A DNA stretch of 36,806 nt from an uncultured beta proteobacterium (GCA_900696615.1 CAADGS010000052.1:1-36806); one strand, 5' to 3'; numbered from the stretch's first letter, positions 9,668 to 20,658 are shown. The notes: generated by a model from the letters alone, not told the origin. Numbers and translations are program-made.

Positions 9668-10255
9668 TTATTTTTCAGCTACTGGGATTCTAAGCATATC
9701 TTCAATGACTACACTGGTTTTGGGTACATCACTAGCAAATGGACCTTTGGGACCGGTTGGCATTGCTGCAATTTTCTTAACCACGTCGATGCCGCTGATT
9801 ACTTTGCCAAATACCGTATAACCAAATCCGCTTTGACTGGGTGCTTTGTAGTTTAAGAAATCGTTATTTGCCACATTGATAAAGAATTGCGCTGTAGCAG
9901 AATGAGGGTCCGATGTGCGTGCCATTGCAATTGTTCCTGTTTCGTTTTTTAAACCATTAGCTGCTTCGTTTTGTATGGGAGAACGTGTTGGCTTCTGAGA
10001 AAAAGATGTATCGATACCACCGCCTTGGATCATGAAATCTGGTATAACTCTATGAAATATAGTATTTTTGTAAAATCCATCATCAACGTACTGCAAAAAA
10101 TTTCGTACTGTTATAGGTGCCTTATCAGGATAAAGCTCCAATACCACATTTCCTTGGTTTGTTTTTATTTCAACCTTTGTGTTTTCGGCTTGGGTGCTCA
10201 GACTTACAATAAACAAAAAAAGAAAAAAAAAGATTTGGCTGAATTGCTTGAGCAT
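9668..10255 (-). CDS. ppiA: Peptidyl-prolyl cis-trans isomerase, exported cyclophilin
   Basis: This is the periplasmic counterpart of the adjacent cyclophilin. I start it at 10255, where ATG is preceded by AGGA with 6 bases of spacing; a longer frame from 10309 would mask the signal peptide. The first ~25 residues are a signal peptide: short basic start, Phe/Leu-rich core, cleavage probably after STQA. The catalytic core [35 protein letters not shown] and [15 protein letters not shown] follow, with a C-terminal extension ([11 protein letters not shown]). The hydrophobic core is encoded by runs of seven and nine T (minus strand), sites prone to slippage. It was probably co-transcribed with ppiB. 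Confidence 0.94.
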   Translation of the reverse strand: MLKQFSQIFFFLFLFIVSLSTQAENTKVEIKTNQGNVVLELYPDKAPITVRNFLQYVDDGFYKNTIFHRVIPDFMIQGGGIDTSFSQKPTRSPIQNEAANGLKNETGTIAMARTSDPHSATAQFFINVANNDFLNYKAPSQSGFGYTVFGKVISGIDVVKKIAAMPTGPKGPFASDVPKTSVVIEDMLRIPVAEK

Positions 10256-10311
10256 ATGTAATCCTGCTGAGAACGTTCTATAGTGTGGATAAGCGTTTGT
10301 TTTTTGCATTA

Positions 10312-10320
10312 TGTTATACT
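10312..10320 (+). promoter_or_regulatory. Extended -10 promoter candidate for cysS
   Basis: The sequence TGTTATACT matches an extended -10 element (TGnTATAAT) with one mismatch, about 90 bases before the cysS ATG. The hexamer 17 bases upstream (AGCGTT) is a poor -35, as expected for extended -10 promoters. This is a sequence match only. Confidence 0.4.
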
Positions 10321-10409
10321 CGATGATTTTATGGTTTTCTCGAGTTCGAGTATATCTAAAATTTCATTGCGAAGATAAGTAATTCTACATTTTATCGATC
10401 CCATTCCCT

Positions 10410-11792
10410 ATGCTTAAAATTTATAACTCAATCGCCCGAGAAAAACAAGATTTCGTGCCATTAATACCCAAAGAAGTAAAAATTTATGTGTGTGGTATGA
10501 CTGTTTATGATTATTGCCACTTAGGTCATGCCAGAGTATTGGTTGTATTTGATATGGTGGTGCGTTGGTTCAAGGCTGAAAATTTTGCCGTGACTTATGT
10601 ACGTAATGTTACCGATATTGACGACAAAATTATTAAGCGTGCGCAAGAAAATAATGAATCGATTGAGAATCTAACGAATCGTTTTATTCAGGCTATGCAT
10701 GAAGACTCTGCCGCGCTGGGTGTGACACAACCTAGCTATGAACCACGTGCAACAAGCTATGTGGAACATATGATTCATATGATTCAAGTTTTAGTTGATA
10801 AGAAACTTGCTTATCCAGCCAGTAACGGTGATGTTTATTATGCAGTACATAGTTTTCCCGAATATGGGAAACTTTCTGGCAAATCTCTGAATGACTTGCG
10901 TGCTGGTCAACGTGTAGAGATAGATGCAAATAAAACGGATCCGTTGGATTTTGTTTTGTGGAAATCGGCTAAGCCTGGGGAACCCAGTTGGGATTCTCCG
11001 TGGGGGAAAGGGCGTCCTGGCTGGCATATTGAATGCTCAGCCATGAGCGAGCAGCTCTTAGGAATACATTTTGATATTCATGGAGGCGGTCAAGATTTGC
11101 AATTTCCACATCATGAAAATGAAATTGCGCAAAGTGAAGGAGCGCATGATCATCCATTTGTGAATTATTGGATGCACAATGGATTTGTAAGAGTTGATAA
11201 TGAAAAAATGTCAAAATCGTTGGGAAATTTTTTTACAGTTCGAGAAATATTAAAACATTATCAAGCCGAAGTCGTTCGATTTTTTATTTTGCGTGCACAT
11301 TATCGCAGTCCGTTAAATTACTCTGATCATCATCTTAAAGATACGAAATTAGCGCTTGACCGGTTGTATATTGCTCTTAAAGATGTTGACACAAACGAGG
11401 TTTCAGAAATAGATTGGAATAATGCTGTGGCGCGGAAATTCCGCGATGCGATGAACGACGATTTCAATACCCCCGAAGCAATCTCTGTATTATTTGAACT
11501 TGCCAGCGGTATTAATAAATCCGGTTCGAAGGAAAGTGCGAGTTTATTGAAAAGGCTGGGAAGCTTCTTAGGCTTATTGCAACAGAATCCGCAAGATTAC
11601 TTGCAAAATAAAGCTGTAATGAGTGAATCGAATTCTCTTGCAACAGATAAGATTGAACTATTAATTCAACAACGAATTAATGCGCGCAAGGAAGGCCGGT
11701 ATGATGAAGCAGATAGGATTCGAAAGAATCTTCAGGAGCAAGGAATCATTCTCGAAGATAGTGCACAAGGTACGACGTGGCGATATCAATAA
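10410..11792 (+). CDS. cysS: Cysteinyl-tRNA synthetase
   Basis: CysS charges tRNA-Cys. The 460-residue class I synthetase has the zinc-site Cys in [16 protein letters not shown] (HIGH variant HLGH), further zinc ligands in [11 protein letters not shown] and [12 protein letters not shown], and the [10 protein letters not shown] signature near residue 267. The C-terminal anticodon-binding DALR region ends normally. The gene is monocistronic here: ppiA/ppiB diverge upstream and a 365-base gap follows. ATG 10410 has only a weak ribosome-binding site. Confidence 0.98.
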   Translation: MLKIYNSIAREKQDFVPLIPKEVKIYVCGMTVYDYCHLGHARVLVVFDMVVRWFKAENFAVTYVRNVTDIDDKIIKRAQENNESIENLTNRFIQAMHEDSAALGVTQPSYEPRATSYVEHMIHMIQVLVDKKLAYPASNGDVYYAVHSFPEYGKLSGKSLNDLRAGQRVEIDANKTDPLDFVLWKSAKPGEPSWDSPWGKGRPGWHIECSAMSEQLLGIHFDIHGGGQDLQFPHHENEIAQSEGAHDHPFVNYWMHNGFVRVDNEKMSKSLGNFFTVREILKHYQAEVVRFFILRAHYRSPLNYSDHHLKDTKLALDRLYIALKDVDTNEVSEIDWNNAVARKFRDAMNDDFNTPEAISVLFELASGINKSGSKESASLLKRLGSFLGLLQQNPQDYLQNKAVMSESNSLATDKIELLIQQRINARKEGRYDEADRIRKNLQEQGIILEDSAQGTTWRYQ

Positions 11793-12157
11793 CTTCATAT
11801 TTGCTTACACGCTGGTAAAAAAATATACGCCGCATTAACAGGCCGGTGAGAAACTATCCGATTACCGTTAGGATGTTAAGAGATGCACAAGGTGCTCATT
11901 TATTAAGCATAAACGCCATTTCTCACCTATTTATTACAAGCATCAGCGCTCCCAGAAGCGTTCTGCAAGAGTCTGTTAGAAATGTTACATAGTATTAAAT
12001 GAAGAAAGTGAATTGGACGCTGGCCCGGATTCAATTTGGAAGTGCGGTATTTTTTAACGATCTATTGATGTATTAATCAAGGCATTTGGTAAATTTCGGG
12101 CCAATGAATCGGTTTAATATTCATTTAACCCGGCTTCATAATCTAGAAAACCATCAA
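11793..12157. other. Intergenic region without a gene; one 9-bp inverted repeat
   Basis: 365 bases between cysS and the fghA stop. I find no convincing gene; the longest small frame is 39 codons with no recognisable similarity. GGTGAGAAA at 11845-11853 is mirrored by TTTCTCACC at 11919-11927, with a 65-base loop. A weaker 7-bp pair, AATGAAT/ATTCATT, is at 12103-12125. Neither is followed by a T run, so neither is a clear terminator. The region separates AT-richer cysS from the GC-richer formaldehyde unit and could be a junction of an old insertion. Confidence 0.5.
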
Positions 12158-13000
12158 TTATGATAATACATCGCAATGATATCTTAAATGCTCGCTAATA
12201 AAAGTGCTAATGAAATAATAACTATGGTCGTAGCCGCTATGAAAGCGTAGCGTGAGTTTTTGATTCGCTTCACGGCAGGCCTTTTTCAGGATGTCAGGGT
12301 TTAGCTGTTCCGCCAGGAATTGATCGTCTGAGCCTTGATCAATAAACATATCCGGTACACGGCGGCCGTCTTCGATCAGCGCGGTGGTGTCGTATTTGCG
12401 CCAATTTTGCTGATCTTCGCCTAGGTAATTGCGAAATGCTTTTTGCCCCCATGGACAGCGCATTGGAGCGCAGATTGGTGCGAATGCTGAAACCGAGTGG
12501 AACAGGTCGGGATAGCGCAGCGCCAGGATCAACGCGCCATGTCCACCCATCGAGTGACCAAAAATGCCGATGCGATCTGGGTCGGCGGGGAATTGTTCGA
12601 TCACAATGTTGTGCAATTCCTGCGTGATGTAGTTTTCCATGCGGTAGTACTGCGACCAGGGAGTTTGCGTTGCATCCAAGTAAAATCCCGCGCCGGCACC
12701 GAAATCCCAGGCATCGGTTTCCCCGGTAATGCCGGTTTGGCGCGGGCTGGTGTCCATCGATACCAGCATCAGGCCGTATTCGGCAGCATAACGTTGCGCT
12801 CCGGCTTTGATCATGAAGGTTTCTTCGGTGCAGGTGAGTCCGGCAAGGAAAAACACGACCGGAACGCGCTGCTGCTTCGCTTGCGGCGGTTGATACACCG
12901 AGAAGCGCATCGGCAGACTGATGGCCGTGGATGGATGCTGGTAATAGCCTTGGATGCCGTCGAAGCAACGGTGCTGGCTGCGAGTCTCCAAAGCAACCAT
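12158..13000 (-). CDS. fghA: S-formylglutathione hydrolase
   Basis: FghA hydrolyses S-formylglutathione to formate and glutathione, the second step of glutathione-dependent formaldehyde oxidation. It is 280 residues from ATG 13000. This start overlaps the stop of the preceding dehydrogenase gene (TGATG); an in-frame TTG one codon earlier is less likely. The esterase-D alpha/beta-hydrolase features are the nucleophile Ser in FGHSMGGHGA, the Asp in DQGSDDQFL and the His in GYDHSYYF; FFLAGLTCTEETF near residue 55 is also typical. GC content is clearly above the window average, as for frmA. Co-occurrence with FrmA makes the substrate assignment strong. Confidence 0.96.
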   Translation of the reverse strand: MVALETRSQHRCFDGIQGYYQHPSTAISLPMRFSVYQPPQAKQQRVPVVFFLAGLTCTEETFMIKAGAQRYAAEYGLMLVSMDTSPRQTGITGETDAWDFGAGAGFYLDATQTPWSQYYRMENYITQELHNIVIEQFPADPDRIGIFGHSMGGHGALILALRYPDLFHSVSAFAPICAPMRCPWGQKAFRNYLGEDQQNWRKYDTTALIEDGRRVPDMFIDQGSDDQFLAEQLNPDILKKACREANQKLTLRFHSGYDHSYYFISTFISEHLRYHCDVLS

Positions 13001-14106
13001 CAATAAATCACCACGGAGCGAATCGATTCGCCCGCCTTCATTAGGCGGAAGCCTTCGTTGATGTTGTCCAGATTTAGCGTATGCGTGATCAACGAGTCGA
13101 TGTCGATTTTGCCTTCCATGTACCAGTCAACGATTTTCGGTACATCGGTGCGCCCACGCGCGCCACCAAATGCGGAGCCTTCCCACTTACGTCCGGTAAC
13201 CAGTTGGAATGGCCGCGTGCTGATTTCGGCACCGGCGTCGGCGACGCCGATGATGATGCTGCGCCCCCAGCCTTTGTGCGTACATTCCAAAGCTTGACGC
13301 ATCACTTTGGTGTTACCGATGCATTCGAAACTGTAATCTGCCCCACCGTCGGTCAGTTGCACTATAGCGTCGACGAGGTTGGGCACGTTGTTTGCATTGA
13401 TAAAATGTGTCATGCCGAATTTGCGCGCCATTTCCTCACGTTCCGGGTTAATATCGATGCCGATGATTTTATCGGCACCGATCATGCGGGCGCCTTGAAT
13501 CACATTCAACCCAATGCCACCCAGGCCGAACACCGCGACGTTGGCACCGGCTTCGACCTTAGCGGTATAAATCACGGCACCGAGTCCGGTGGTAACACCG
13601 CAGCCGATGTAACATACTTTGTCGAACGGTGCATCTTGACGGATCTTAGCTAATGCGATTTCAGGTACTACGGTATAGTTGGAGAATGTGGAAGTACCCA
13701 TGTAATGAAACAGCGGCTTGCCGTCGATAGAAAAACGCGACGTGCTGTCCGGCATCAGGCCTTTGCCTTGCGTGGCGCGAATCGCTTGGCACAAATTGGT
13801 TTTTTTCGATAAGCAGAATTTGCACTCGCGGCATTCAGGTGTGTACAACGGAATTACGTGATCGCCTTTGCGCAGCGATTTGACATTTTGGCCAACATCG
13901 ACTACCACGCCCGCACCTTCATGGCCGAGAACCGCAGGGAACAAGCCTTCTGGATCGGCACCGGACAATGTGTAATAATCGGTATGGCAAATGCCGGTGG
14001 CTTTGATTTCGACCAGTACTTCGCCGGATTTCGGGCCTTCCAGATCGATTTCTTCGATGGTTAGCGGGTCGCCTGCCTTCCAGGCGACGGCAGCTTTTGT
14101 TTTCAT
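13000..14106 (-). CDS. frmA: S-(hydroxymethyl)glutathione dehydrogenase / class III alcohol dehydrogenase
   Basis: A zinc-dependent NAD enzyme that oxidises S-hydroxymethylglutathione (formaldehyde plus glutathione) to S-formylglutathione; class III ADHs also reduce S-nitrosoglutathione. At 368 residues the length is typical. Catalytic zinc ligands lie in [10 protein letters not shown] and LGHEGAG, and the structural-zinc cluster is [15 protein letters not shown] near residues 92-106. The Rossmann motif GLGGIG follows near 195. The ATG at 14106 overlaps the upstream phosphatase stop (ATGA) and its own stop overlaps fghA, so the three genes are translationally coupled. GC is about 55-60 percent in sampled stretches, against about 40 percent in neighbouring purB. 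In an ammonia oxidiser this may handle formaldehyde from AMO-derived methanol, or nitrosative stress; that is inference. Confidence 0.97.
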   Translation of the reverse strand: MKTKAAVAWKAGDPLTIEEIDLEGPKSGEVLVEIKATGICHTDYYTLSGADPEGLFPAVLGHEGAGVVVDVGQNVKSLRKGDHVIPLYTPECRECKFCLSKKTNLCQAIRATQGKGLMPDSTSRFSIDGKPLFHYMGTSTFSNYTVVPEIALAKIRQDAPFDKVCYIGCGVTTGLGAVIYTAKVEAGANVAVFGLGGIGLNVIQGARMIGADKIIGIDINPEREEMARKFGMTHFINANNVPNLVDAIVQLTDGGADYSFECIGNTKVMRQALECTHKGWGRSIIIGVADAGAEISTRPFQLVTGRKWEGSAFGGARGRTDVPKIVDWYMEGKIDIDSLITHTLNLDNINEGFRLMKAGESIRSVVIY

Positions 14107-14612
14107 ATGAGATTCCTGTTCAAAATGATGGTTTCGTGCAGATGTTTGAGTAAGCCTTGACTGGCTTCTTCCACCATATCCAGCACCAATTCAAAACCTT
14201 GATGGCCGCCGAAATAAGGATCGGGCACTTCCGTATTATCATCGTAGCTTTCTCCATATTTCATAAACAAATGAATTTTGTCATGATGGTGACGCAGACT
14301 GCGCTGCTGCAATAATCTCAAGTTTTCCTTGTCCATCGCCAAAATGTAATCAAATTCATCGAAATCACTCGATTCTACTGACCGTGCACGCAGGTCGTCC
14401 ATTATGTAACCGCGTTTCAATGCACTGCGCTGCGAACGCTCATCCGGCGGATTACCGATATGGTAAGCATGCGTACCAGCCGAATCTACCTCGATTAAAT
14501 GGTCGACCCCTGCAGATCTGACATAGTGTCGAAAAACCGCATCGGCAGTCGGGGAACGGCAAATGTTGCCCATGCAGACAAACAATATTTTAATTTTTTT
14601 AGGTTGGCTCAT
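14103..14612 (-). CDS. Low-molecular-weight protein tyrosine phosphatase
   Basis: A 169-residue cysteine-based phosphatase of the LMW-PTP family. The P-loop C-X5-R-S is at residues 13-20 (CMGNICRS), and the general-acid Asp is in the EVPDPYFGG motif near residue 132. The [14 protein letters not shown] segment is also characteristic. The stop overlaps the frmA start (ATGA), making it the first gene of a formaldehyde-detoxification unit, a coupling with no obvious biochemical reason. Family members outside polysaccharide loci often act on unknown targets; substrates cannot be read from the sequence. Confidence 0.94.
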   Translation of the reverse strand: MSQPKKIKILFVCMGNICRSPTADAVFRHYVRSAGVDHLIEVDSAGTHAYHIGNPPDERSQRSALKRGYIMDDLRARSVESSDFDEFDYILAMDKENLRLLQQRSLRHHHDKIHLFMKYGESYDDNTEVPDPYFGGHQGFELVLDMVEEASQGLLKHLHETIILNRNLI

Positions 14613-14839
14613 GGTGTCATTTTCAAAAAATTAAGTTGCGAAATTACTTAGTCATACTTCCGGCTGTTCTGCTTGTGCTGATTTATTTTGAAAAAATGTT
14701 CAATAACCTTGCAAGCAACGTAGATTTATTTAACTTTATAAAAATAAAACCGTAACTCAGAAATAAAAGTAAGCAATCATCCCACGGTTTATTTTAGACA
14801 TATTTGTCCATAGAGTTTTACTGAATAAAGGAATATATC

Positions 14840-15121
14840 ATGTCATTGAAAAATTCAATTAAAGAATTTAAAGCCTACCTAGGTGACAGTGAATCGTTGT
14901 TAGATTTGAGCTACCCCAAAGTCGTAGAAATGATTAAATTGCACTGGGGTTACAAAGAGCTCTATACCTACGTGAATAAACTACTTGTTGTTGAGAAGGA
15001 ACGAAATAGGAGAGGATTTCCACTTGAGGTCATACAGGAAATTTATACTCTACTGGAAATACACGAAAAAATTTTTCCTGCCACAAAAATATCACCATCC
15101 GATAAATTCCGTAGCGGTTGA
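14840..15121 (+). CDS. Hypothetical protein, 93 residues
   Basis: I do not recognise this gene. It encodes a charged, mostly helical small cytoplasmic protein with no signal peptide or membrane segment. There is an aromatic patch (HWGYKELYTYVNKLL, around residues 36-50), then a basic stretch (EKERNRRG), and the C-terminus is likely disordered. AAGGA sits 7 bases before ATG 14840, which supports translation. It stands alone: 227 bases separate it from the divergent phosphatase gene and 184 bases from purB. Base composition is AT-rich like the general background, unlike the formaldehyde unit next door. Confidence 0.7.
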   Translation: MSLKNSIKEFKAYLGDSESLLDLSYPKVVEMIKLHWGYKELYTYVNKLLVVEKERNRRGFPLEVIQEIYTLLEIHEKIFPATKISPSDKFRSG

Positions 15122-15270
15122 ATGTGAGCTAAAAGTATAAAATAAGATTATTAATTAAGTAGCTGTAGTGGAAATTACAATCCCTAATTTTAGAAAACTT
15201 CAGTAGCATTTGTTTTTGTACATTAGTTCCGCTGTTGCCGGTTGTCTAGTCAGTCAAATTTCTCTCTCCA

Positions 15271-15279
15271 TGTTAAAAT
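15271..15279 (+). promoter_or_regulatory. Extended -10 promoter candidate for purB
   Basis: TGTTAAAAT fits TGnTATAAT with one mismatch, 26 bases before the purB ATG. No good -35 hexamer is present at the usual distance. Sequence match only. Confidence 0.35.
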
Positions 15280-15281
15280 GA

Positions 15282-16703
<1,422 letters not shown>

Positions 16704-16757
16704 CTTTCTTATTTAGAAGTGATTATTGATATACGTGTAAATTATTTCGTTGGAATG

Positions 16758-16785
16758 CTTGAAATTGAAATCTGTGACCCAATAT
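16758..16785 (+). promoter_or_regulatory. Sigma-32 (RpoH) heat-shock promoter of grpE-dnaK
   Basis: CTTGAA at 16758-16763 and CCCAATAT at 16778-16785 are separated by 14 bases, against the sigma-32 consensus CTTGAA-N13/15-CCCCATNT. The element ends 26 bases before the grpE ATG. No CIRCE inverted repeat (TTAGCACTC-N9-GAGTGCTAA) is visible, so the cluster appears to be RpoH-controlled rather than HrcA-controlled. Confidence 0.78.
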
Positions 16786-16811
16786 TAGCTTCTAACTAAT
16801 TAGGAGGTATA

Positions 16812-17405
16812 ATGCAGAGTTCAGAAAATTCAAGCAATTTAGAGTCAAATCAAGTAGAAACGTCACTTGCATCTGAGGAAACCAAAATTCCAGGCATAAC
16901 CAACGATGCAACAATTTCTACTGAATCGAAACAAGAACAATCATCTAACTTTGAGCATTTGTTGAAAGAAGCTGAAATTAAAGCGGCAGAACATCACGAT
17001 GCTTGGATGCGAGCAAAAGCCGAAACTGAAAATATCCGCAAGCGTGCCCAAACCGATGTGACGAATGCACATAAATATGCCATTGAGAATTTTGCGGGGG
17101 CATTATTGAGTGTGATGGATAGCTTGGATGCAGCACTAACAGTTGAAAATGCAAGCTTAGAGAGTTTTAAAAACGGTATGGAACTGACTCAGAAGCAATT
17201 AATCGGTGCTTTTGATAAATTTGGTATCGTGGTAATCAATCCTAAAGGAGAAAAATTTGATCCGCATCAACATCAAGCAATGTGCATGATCGATTCGGAA
17301 ATGGCTCCTAATACCGTGGTTGAAGTAATGCAGAAAGGCTACAAATTGCATGAGCGCGTAATTCGCCCTGCTCTCGTATCAGTTTCAAAAGCAAAAGACT
17401 CTTGA
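16812..17405 (+). CDS. grpE: Nucleotide exchange factor GrpE
   Basis: GrpE releases ADP from DnaK and also serves as a thermosensor. The 197-residue protein has a disordered, Ser/Glu-rich N-terminal ~45 residues, then a long coiled-coil helix ([31 protein letters not shown]) and the C-terminal beta domain ([38 protein letters not shown]). A strong ribosome-binding site, AGGAGG, precedes ATG 16812. The heat-shock promoter immediately upstream and dnaK 69 bases downstream fix the assignment. Confidence 0.98.
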   Translation: MQSSENSSNLESNQVETSLASEETKIPGITNDATISTESKQEQSSNFEHLLKEAEIKAAEHHDAWMRAKAETENIRKRAQTDVTNAHKYAIENFAGALLSVMDSLDAALTVENASLESFKNGMELTQKQLIGAFDKFGIVVINPKGEKFDPHQHQAMCMIDSEMAPNTVVEVMQKGYKLHERVIRPALVSVSKAKDS

Positions 17406-17474
17406 TTTTTTATCCAGTATCTCCACTTTCAGATCAGTTAAAAAGCTGAATCAATTTTTAAAAGGATCTAAAAC

Positions 17475-19409
17475 ATGGCAAAAATTATTGGTATCGATTT
17501 AGGTACCACCAACTCTTGTGTAGCCGTAATGGAAAGCGGGAAACCGAAGGTTATTGAAAACTCCGAAGGTGCTCGCACCACTCCTTCAATTGTCGCATAC
17601 ACTGAAGAAGGAGAAATTTTAGTGGGTGCTTCGGCGAAGCGTCAGGCGATAACTAATCCCAAAAACACCTTGTTTGCGGTGAAACGCTTAATTGGGCGCC
17701 GTTTCGACGAAGATATGGTGCAAAAAGACATTAAAATGGTGCCATACAGTATCATCAGAGCCGATAATAATGACGCATGGGTAGAGGTTCGTGGCAAAAA
17801 AATTGCGCCGCCTGAAGTTTCTGCACAAGTATTGCTGAAAATGAAGAAAACCGCGGAAGATTATCTGGGTGAAACAGTTAGCGAAGCGGTCATTACGGTA
17901 CCTGCTTATTTTAACGATTCACAACGACAGGCAACTAAAGATGCGGGACGAATCGCCGGCCTGGAGGTAAAACGTATCATTAATGAACCCACTGCTGCTG
18001 CACTTGCTTTTGGTCTGGATAAGAAAGAAGGCGACCGAAAAATTGCGGTATATGATTTGGGCGGTGGGACTTTTGATATTTCAATTATCGAAATTGCTGA
18101 AATTGAAGGTGAACATCAATTTGAAGTCTTGGCGACTAATGGCGATACTTTCCTCGGGGGTGAAGATTTTGATTCACGGGTGATTGAGTATTTGGTCGAT
18201 GAATTTAAGAAAGAGACCGGTATCGATCTGAAAAAAGATATGCTGGCATTGCAGCGTCTGAAAGACGCTGCGGAAAAAACTAAAATTGAATTATCGTCCA
18301 GCCAGCAAACCGAAGTTAACTTACCGTATATCACAGCAGATGCTTCGGGTCCAAAACACTTGGCTGTCAAAATTACCCGTGCCAAATTGGAAAGCCTTGT
18401 GGAAGAGCTAATCGAACGCACGGTTGGGCCTTGCCGTACTGCTATGAAGGATGCAGGCTTGAGTGCATCAGATATTGATGATGTGATTCTGGTTGGCGGT
18501 CAAACACGCATGCCCAAAGTTCAAGACAAGGTTAAGGAAATATTTGGTAAAGAACCGCGCAAAGATGTGAATCCCGATGAAGCAGTTGCTGTCGGTGCGG
18601 CCATTCAAGGCGGTGTTTTACAAGGTGACGTAAAAGATGTTTTGCTGTTGGATGTAACACCTTTATCGCTCGGTATTGAAACACTGGGTGGAGTAATGAC
18701 CAAGCTGATTCAAAAAAACACTACGATCCCAACGAAGGCGCAGCAGGTGTTTTCTACTGCAGAAGATAATCAGACAGCAGTGACTATCCATGTTTTGCAA
18801 GGTGAACGCGAGATGGCTTCGGGCAACAAAAGCTTGGGGCAATTCAATTTAAGTGATATTCCACCTTCACCACGCGGAATGCCGCAAATCGAAGTAACAT
18901 TTGATATTGATGCGAATGGTATTTTACACGTATCGGCTAAAGACAAAGCCACAGGCAAAGAAAACAAAATCAAGATTCAGGCTAGTTCAGGTTTGTCGGA
19001 TGATGAGATTGAACGGATGGTAAAAGATGCCGAAGCACATGCAGAAGAGGATCATAAAGCACTTGAATTGGTTTCTAGTCGCAATCAATGTGATGCCATG
19101 ATTCATTCTGTTAAGAAATCCTTGAAAGAATACGGAGATCAGCTCGACGATGCGGAAAAAGCAAAAATTGAAACTGCTTTAAAAGAAGCCGAGGATGTGC
19201 TTAAGACTGATAAAAAAGAGGATATTGATGCAAAAACACAAGCTTTAACCGAAGCTTCGCATAAATTGGCTGAAAAAATGTATCAACAAAAAGAGCAAAC
19301 GGATCAATCGACGCAGCCAGGTGCCGAGGCTGCTGCTGGTAAAAGTGAAAAACCGGTTGAAGGTGAAGTTGTTGATGCGGAATTTGAAGAAGTCAAAAAT
19401 AAAAAATAA
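17475..19409 (+). CDS. dnaK: Chaperone DnaK (Hsp70)
   Basis: DnaK binds exposed hydrophobic segments of client proteins in an ATP-driven cycle with DnaJ and GrpE. It is 644 residues. The nucleotide-binding domain opens with [14 protein letters not shown] (residues 4-17) and contains [13 protein letters not shown] near 195 and the hinge region [16 protein letters not shown] near 390. The substrate-binding domain and lid follow, and the protein ends in the conserved acidic tail [21 protein letters not shown] precedes the ATG. Codon use is cleaner and GC slightly higher than in flanking genes, consistent with high expression. A long hairpin follows the stop. Confidence 0.99.
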   Translation: MAKIIGIDLGTTNSCVAVMESGKPKVIENSEGARTTPSIVAYTEEGEILVGASAKRQAITNPKNTLFAVKRLIGRRFDEDMVQKDIKMVPYSIIRADNNDAWVEVRGKKIAPPEVSAQVLLKMKKTAEDYLGETVSEAVITVPAYFNDSQRQATKDAGRIAGLEVKRIINEPTAAALAFGLDKKEGDRKIAVYDLGGGTFDISIIEIAEIEGEHQFEVLATNGDTFLGGEDFDSRVIEYLVDEFKKETGIDLKKDMLALQRLKDAAEKTKIELSSSQQTEVNLPYITADASGPKHLAVKITRAKLESLVEELIERTVGPCRTAMKDAGLSASDIDDVILVGGQTRMPKVQDKVKEIFGKEPRKDVNPDEAVAVGAAIQGGVLQGDVKDVLLLDVTPLSLGIETLGGVMTKLIQKNTTIPTKAQQVFSTAEDNQTAVTIHVLQGEREMASGNKSLGQFNLSDIPPSPRGMPQIEVTFDIDANGILHVSAKDKATGKENKIKIQASSGLSDDEIERMVKDAEAHAEEDHKALELVSSRNQCDAMIHSVKKSLKEYGDQLDDAEKAKIETALKEAEDVLKTDKKEDIDAKTQALTEASHKLAEKMYQQKEQTDQSTQPGAEAAAGKSEKPVEGEVVDAEFEEVKNKK

Positions 19410-19429
19410 CGATTGTCGCGGTACAAGCT

Positions 19430-19497
19430 GAACGCAGAGGCGTGAAATGAAAACTTCGGTATTTCTTTCTACGTCCTCTGCGTTCTTTTGTTATTTT
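19430..19497 (+). terminator. Long UUCG-capped intrinsic terminator after dnaK
   Basis: A perfect 11-bp stem (GAACGCAGAGG 19430-19440 with CCTCTGCGTTC 19475-19485) continues inward through a one-base bulge and two mismatches to a C(TTCG)G tetraloop at 19454-19459. It is followed by TTTTGTTATTTT. The length and symmetry exceed an ordinary terminator, and a REP-like palindrome serving as terminator is an alternative. Confidence 0.75.
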
Positions 19498-19498
19498 C

Positions 19499-19507
19499 TG
19501 TTATAAT
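19499..19507 (+). promoter_or_regulatory. Extended -10 promoter candidate for dnaJ
   Basis: TGTTATAAT is a perfect extended -10 element, located 14 bases after the terminator stem and 41 bases before the dnaJ ATG. It would allow dnaJ transcription independent of read-through from dnaK. There is no good -35 hexamer. Sequence match only. Confidence 0.5.
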
Positions 19508-19548
19508 ACATGATGTTATGAATTTTATTGCGCTGGTAGAAAATTAAT

Positions 19549-20658
19549 ATGAATAAGCGTGACTATTATGAAGTCCTTGGTGTTGGCCGTGATGCTGATG
19601 AAAATACGATTAAGAAAGCCTACCGTAGGTTAGCTATGAAATATCACCCTGATCGCAATGCGGGTGATGTTAAATCGGAGGAAATGTTCAAAGAAGCCAA
19701 GGAAGCTTATGAAGTGCTGACCGATGCAAATAAACGTGCCATCTACGACCAGTTGGGTCATGCCGGTATTAATGGCAATGCGGCAGGCGGAGCTGGTGCA
19801 CAAGGATTTAGCGATGCATTTAGTGACATCTTCGGAGATATTTTTGGCACTCGTAGCGGACGATCGAATATGCATCGCGGCTCTGATTTACGTTATAACC
19901 TGGAAATATCTTTAGAGCAAGCAGCCCAAGGCACTGAAACAAAAATTCGCATTCCTACCACGGAAAAATGTGATACCTGTCATGGTAATGGTGCCAAGCC
20001 AGGCACTTCTCCTAAAACTTGTCCAACTTGTAATGGTCATGGACAAGTGAGAATGCAGCAGGGTTTTTTCTCAATCCAGCAAACTTGCCCCAAGTGTCAA
20101 GGCAATGGAAAAATCATCACACAACCTTGTACGGTTTGTCATGGTACCGGGCGTGTCAAACAACACAAGACCCTGAATGTAAAAATTCCAGTTGGGGTGG
20201 ATGACGGTGATCGCATTCGCATTTCCGGTGAAGGTGAAGCCGGTCTGAACGGTGGACCGCCGGGTGATTTATATGTGGTTGTGCATTTGTCAGCCCATTC
20301 TGTTTTTCGCCGTGAAGGTGATCATCTGCATTGTGAAATTCCCATCAGTTTCAGTGTGGCGGCGTTAGGAGGAGAAATTGAGGTACCTACGTTGGAAGGG
20401 CATGCAAAGATTAAAGTTCCTGCAGAAACGCAAACAGGTAAGATTTTCCGTTTACGAGGGAAGGGAATTAAAGGTGTTCGTAGTCATGACAAAGGTGATT
20501 TACTTTGCCATGTTATTGTGGAAACACCGGTTAAATTAACAGCTCGCCAGAAAGAGTTATTAGAAGAGTTAGAAGCAATTAGTCTTAAAGATGGTTCCCG
20601 ACACAGCCCTAGAGCAAAATCGTGGATGGATAAAGCCCGTGAGTTTTTTTCGGAATAA
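19549..20658 (+). CDS. dnaJ: Chaperone DnaJ (Hsp40)
   Basis: DnaJ delivers clients to DnaK and stimulates its ATPase. The 369-residue protein has the J domain (residues 1-70, HPD in KYHPDRN), a Gly-rich linker (residues 73-105, [20 protein letters not shown]), and the zinc domain with four CxxCxGxG repeats ([32 protein letters not shown]). The C-terminal beta domains follow ([18 protein letters not shown]). This is a type I DnaJ. The gene is separated from dnaK by the hairpin and a promoter candidate, so it may be uncoupled from the grpE-dnaK transcript. Confidence 0.98.
   Translation: MNKRDYYEVLGVGRDADENTIKKAYRRLAMKYHPDRNAGDVKSEEMFKEAKEAYEVLTDANKRAIYDQLGHAGINGNAAGGAGAQGFSDAFSDIFGDIFGTRSGRSNMHRGSDLRYNLEISLEQAAQGTETKIRIPTTEKCDTCHGNGAKPGTSPKTCPTCNGHGQVRMQQGFFSIQQTCPKCQGNGKIITQPCTVCHGTGRVKQHKTLNVKIPVGVDDGDRIRISGEGEAGLNGGPPGDLYVVVHLSAHSVFRREGDHLHCEIPISFSVAALGGEIEVPTLEGHAKIKVPAETQTGKIFRLRGKGIKGVRSHDKGDLLCHVIVETPVKLTARQKELLEELEAISLKDGSRHSPRAKSWMDKAREFFSE

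Noticed and set aside
11873-11992. 39-codon frame in the cysS-fghA gap
   Set aside because: No ribosome-binding site, no recognisable similarity, and chance-level length.
12103-12125. AATGAAT/ATTCATT hairpin downstream of fghA
   Set aside because: Only 7 bp, AT-rich and without a T tract on the minus strand.
12339-12968. 209-codon minus-strand frame inside fghA
   Set aside because: Out-of-frame shadow of fghA, which has catalytic motifs; long frames arise from the high GC here.
13081-13653. 190-codon plus-strand frame opposite frmA
   Set aside because: Antisense shadow of a clearly functional zinc dehydrogenase gene.
17428-17460. TTCAG/CTGAA hairpin followed by TCAATTTTT before dnaK
   Set aside because: Five base pairs only; too weak to call a terminator or attenuator between grpE and dnaK.
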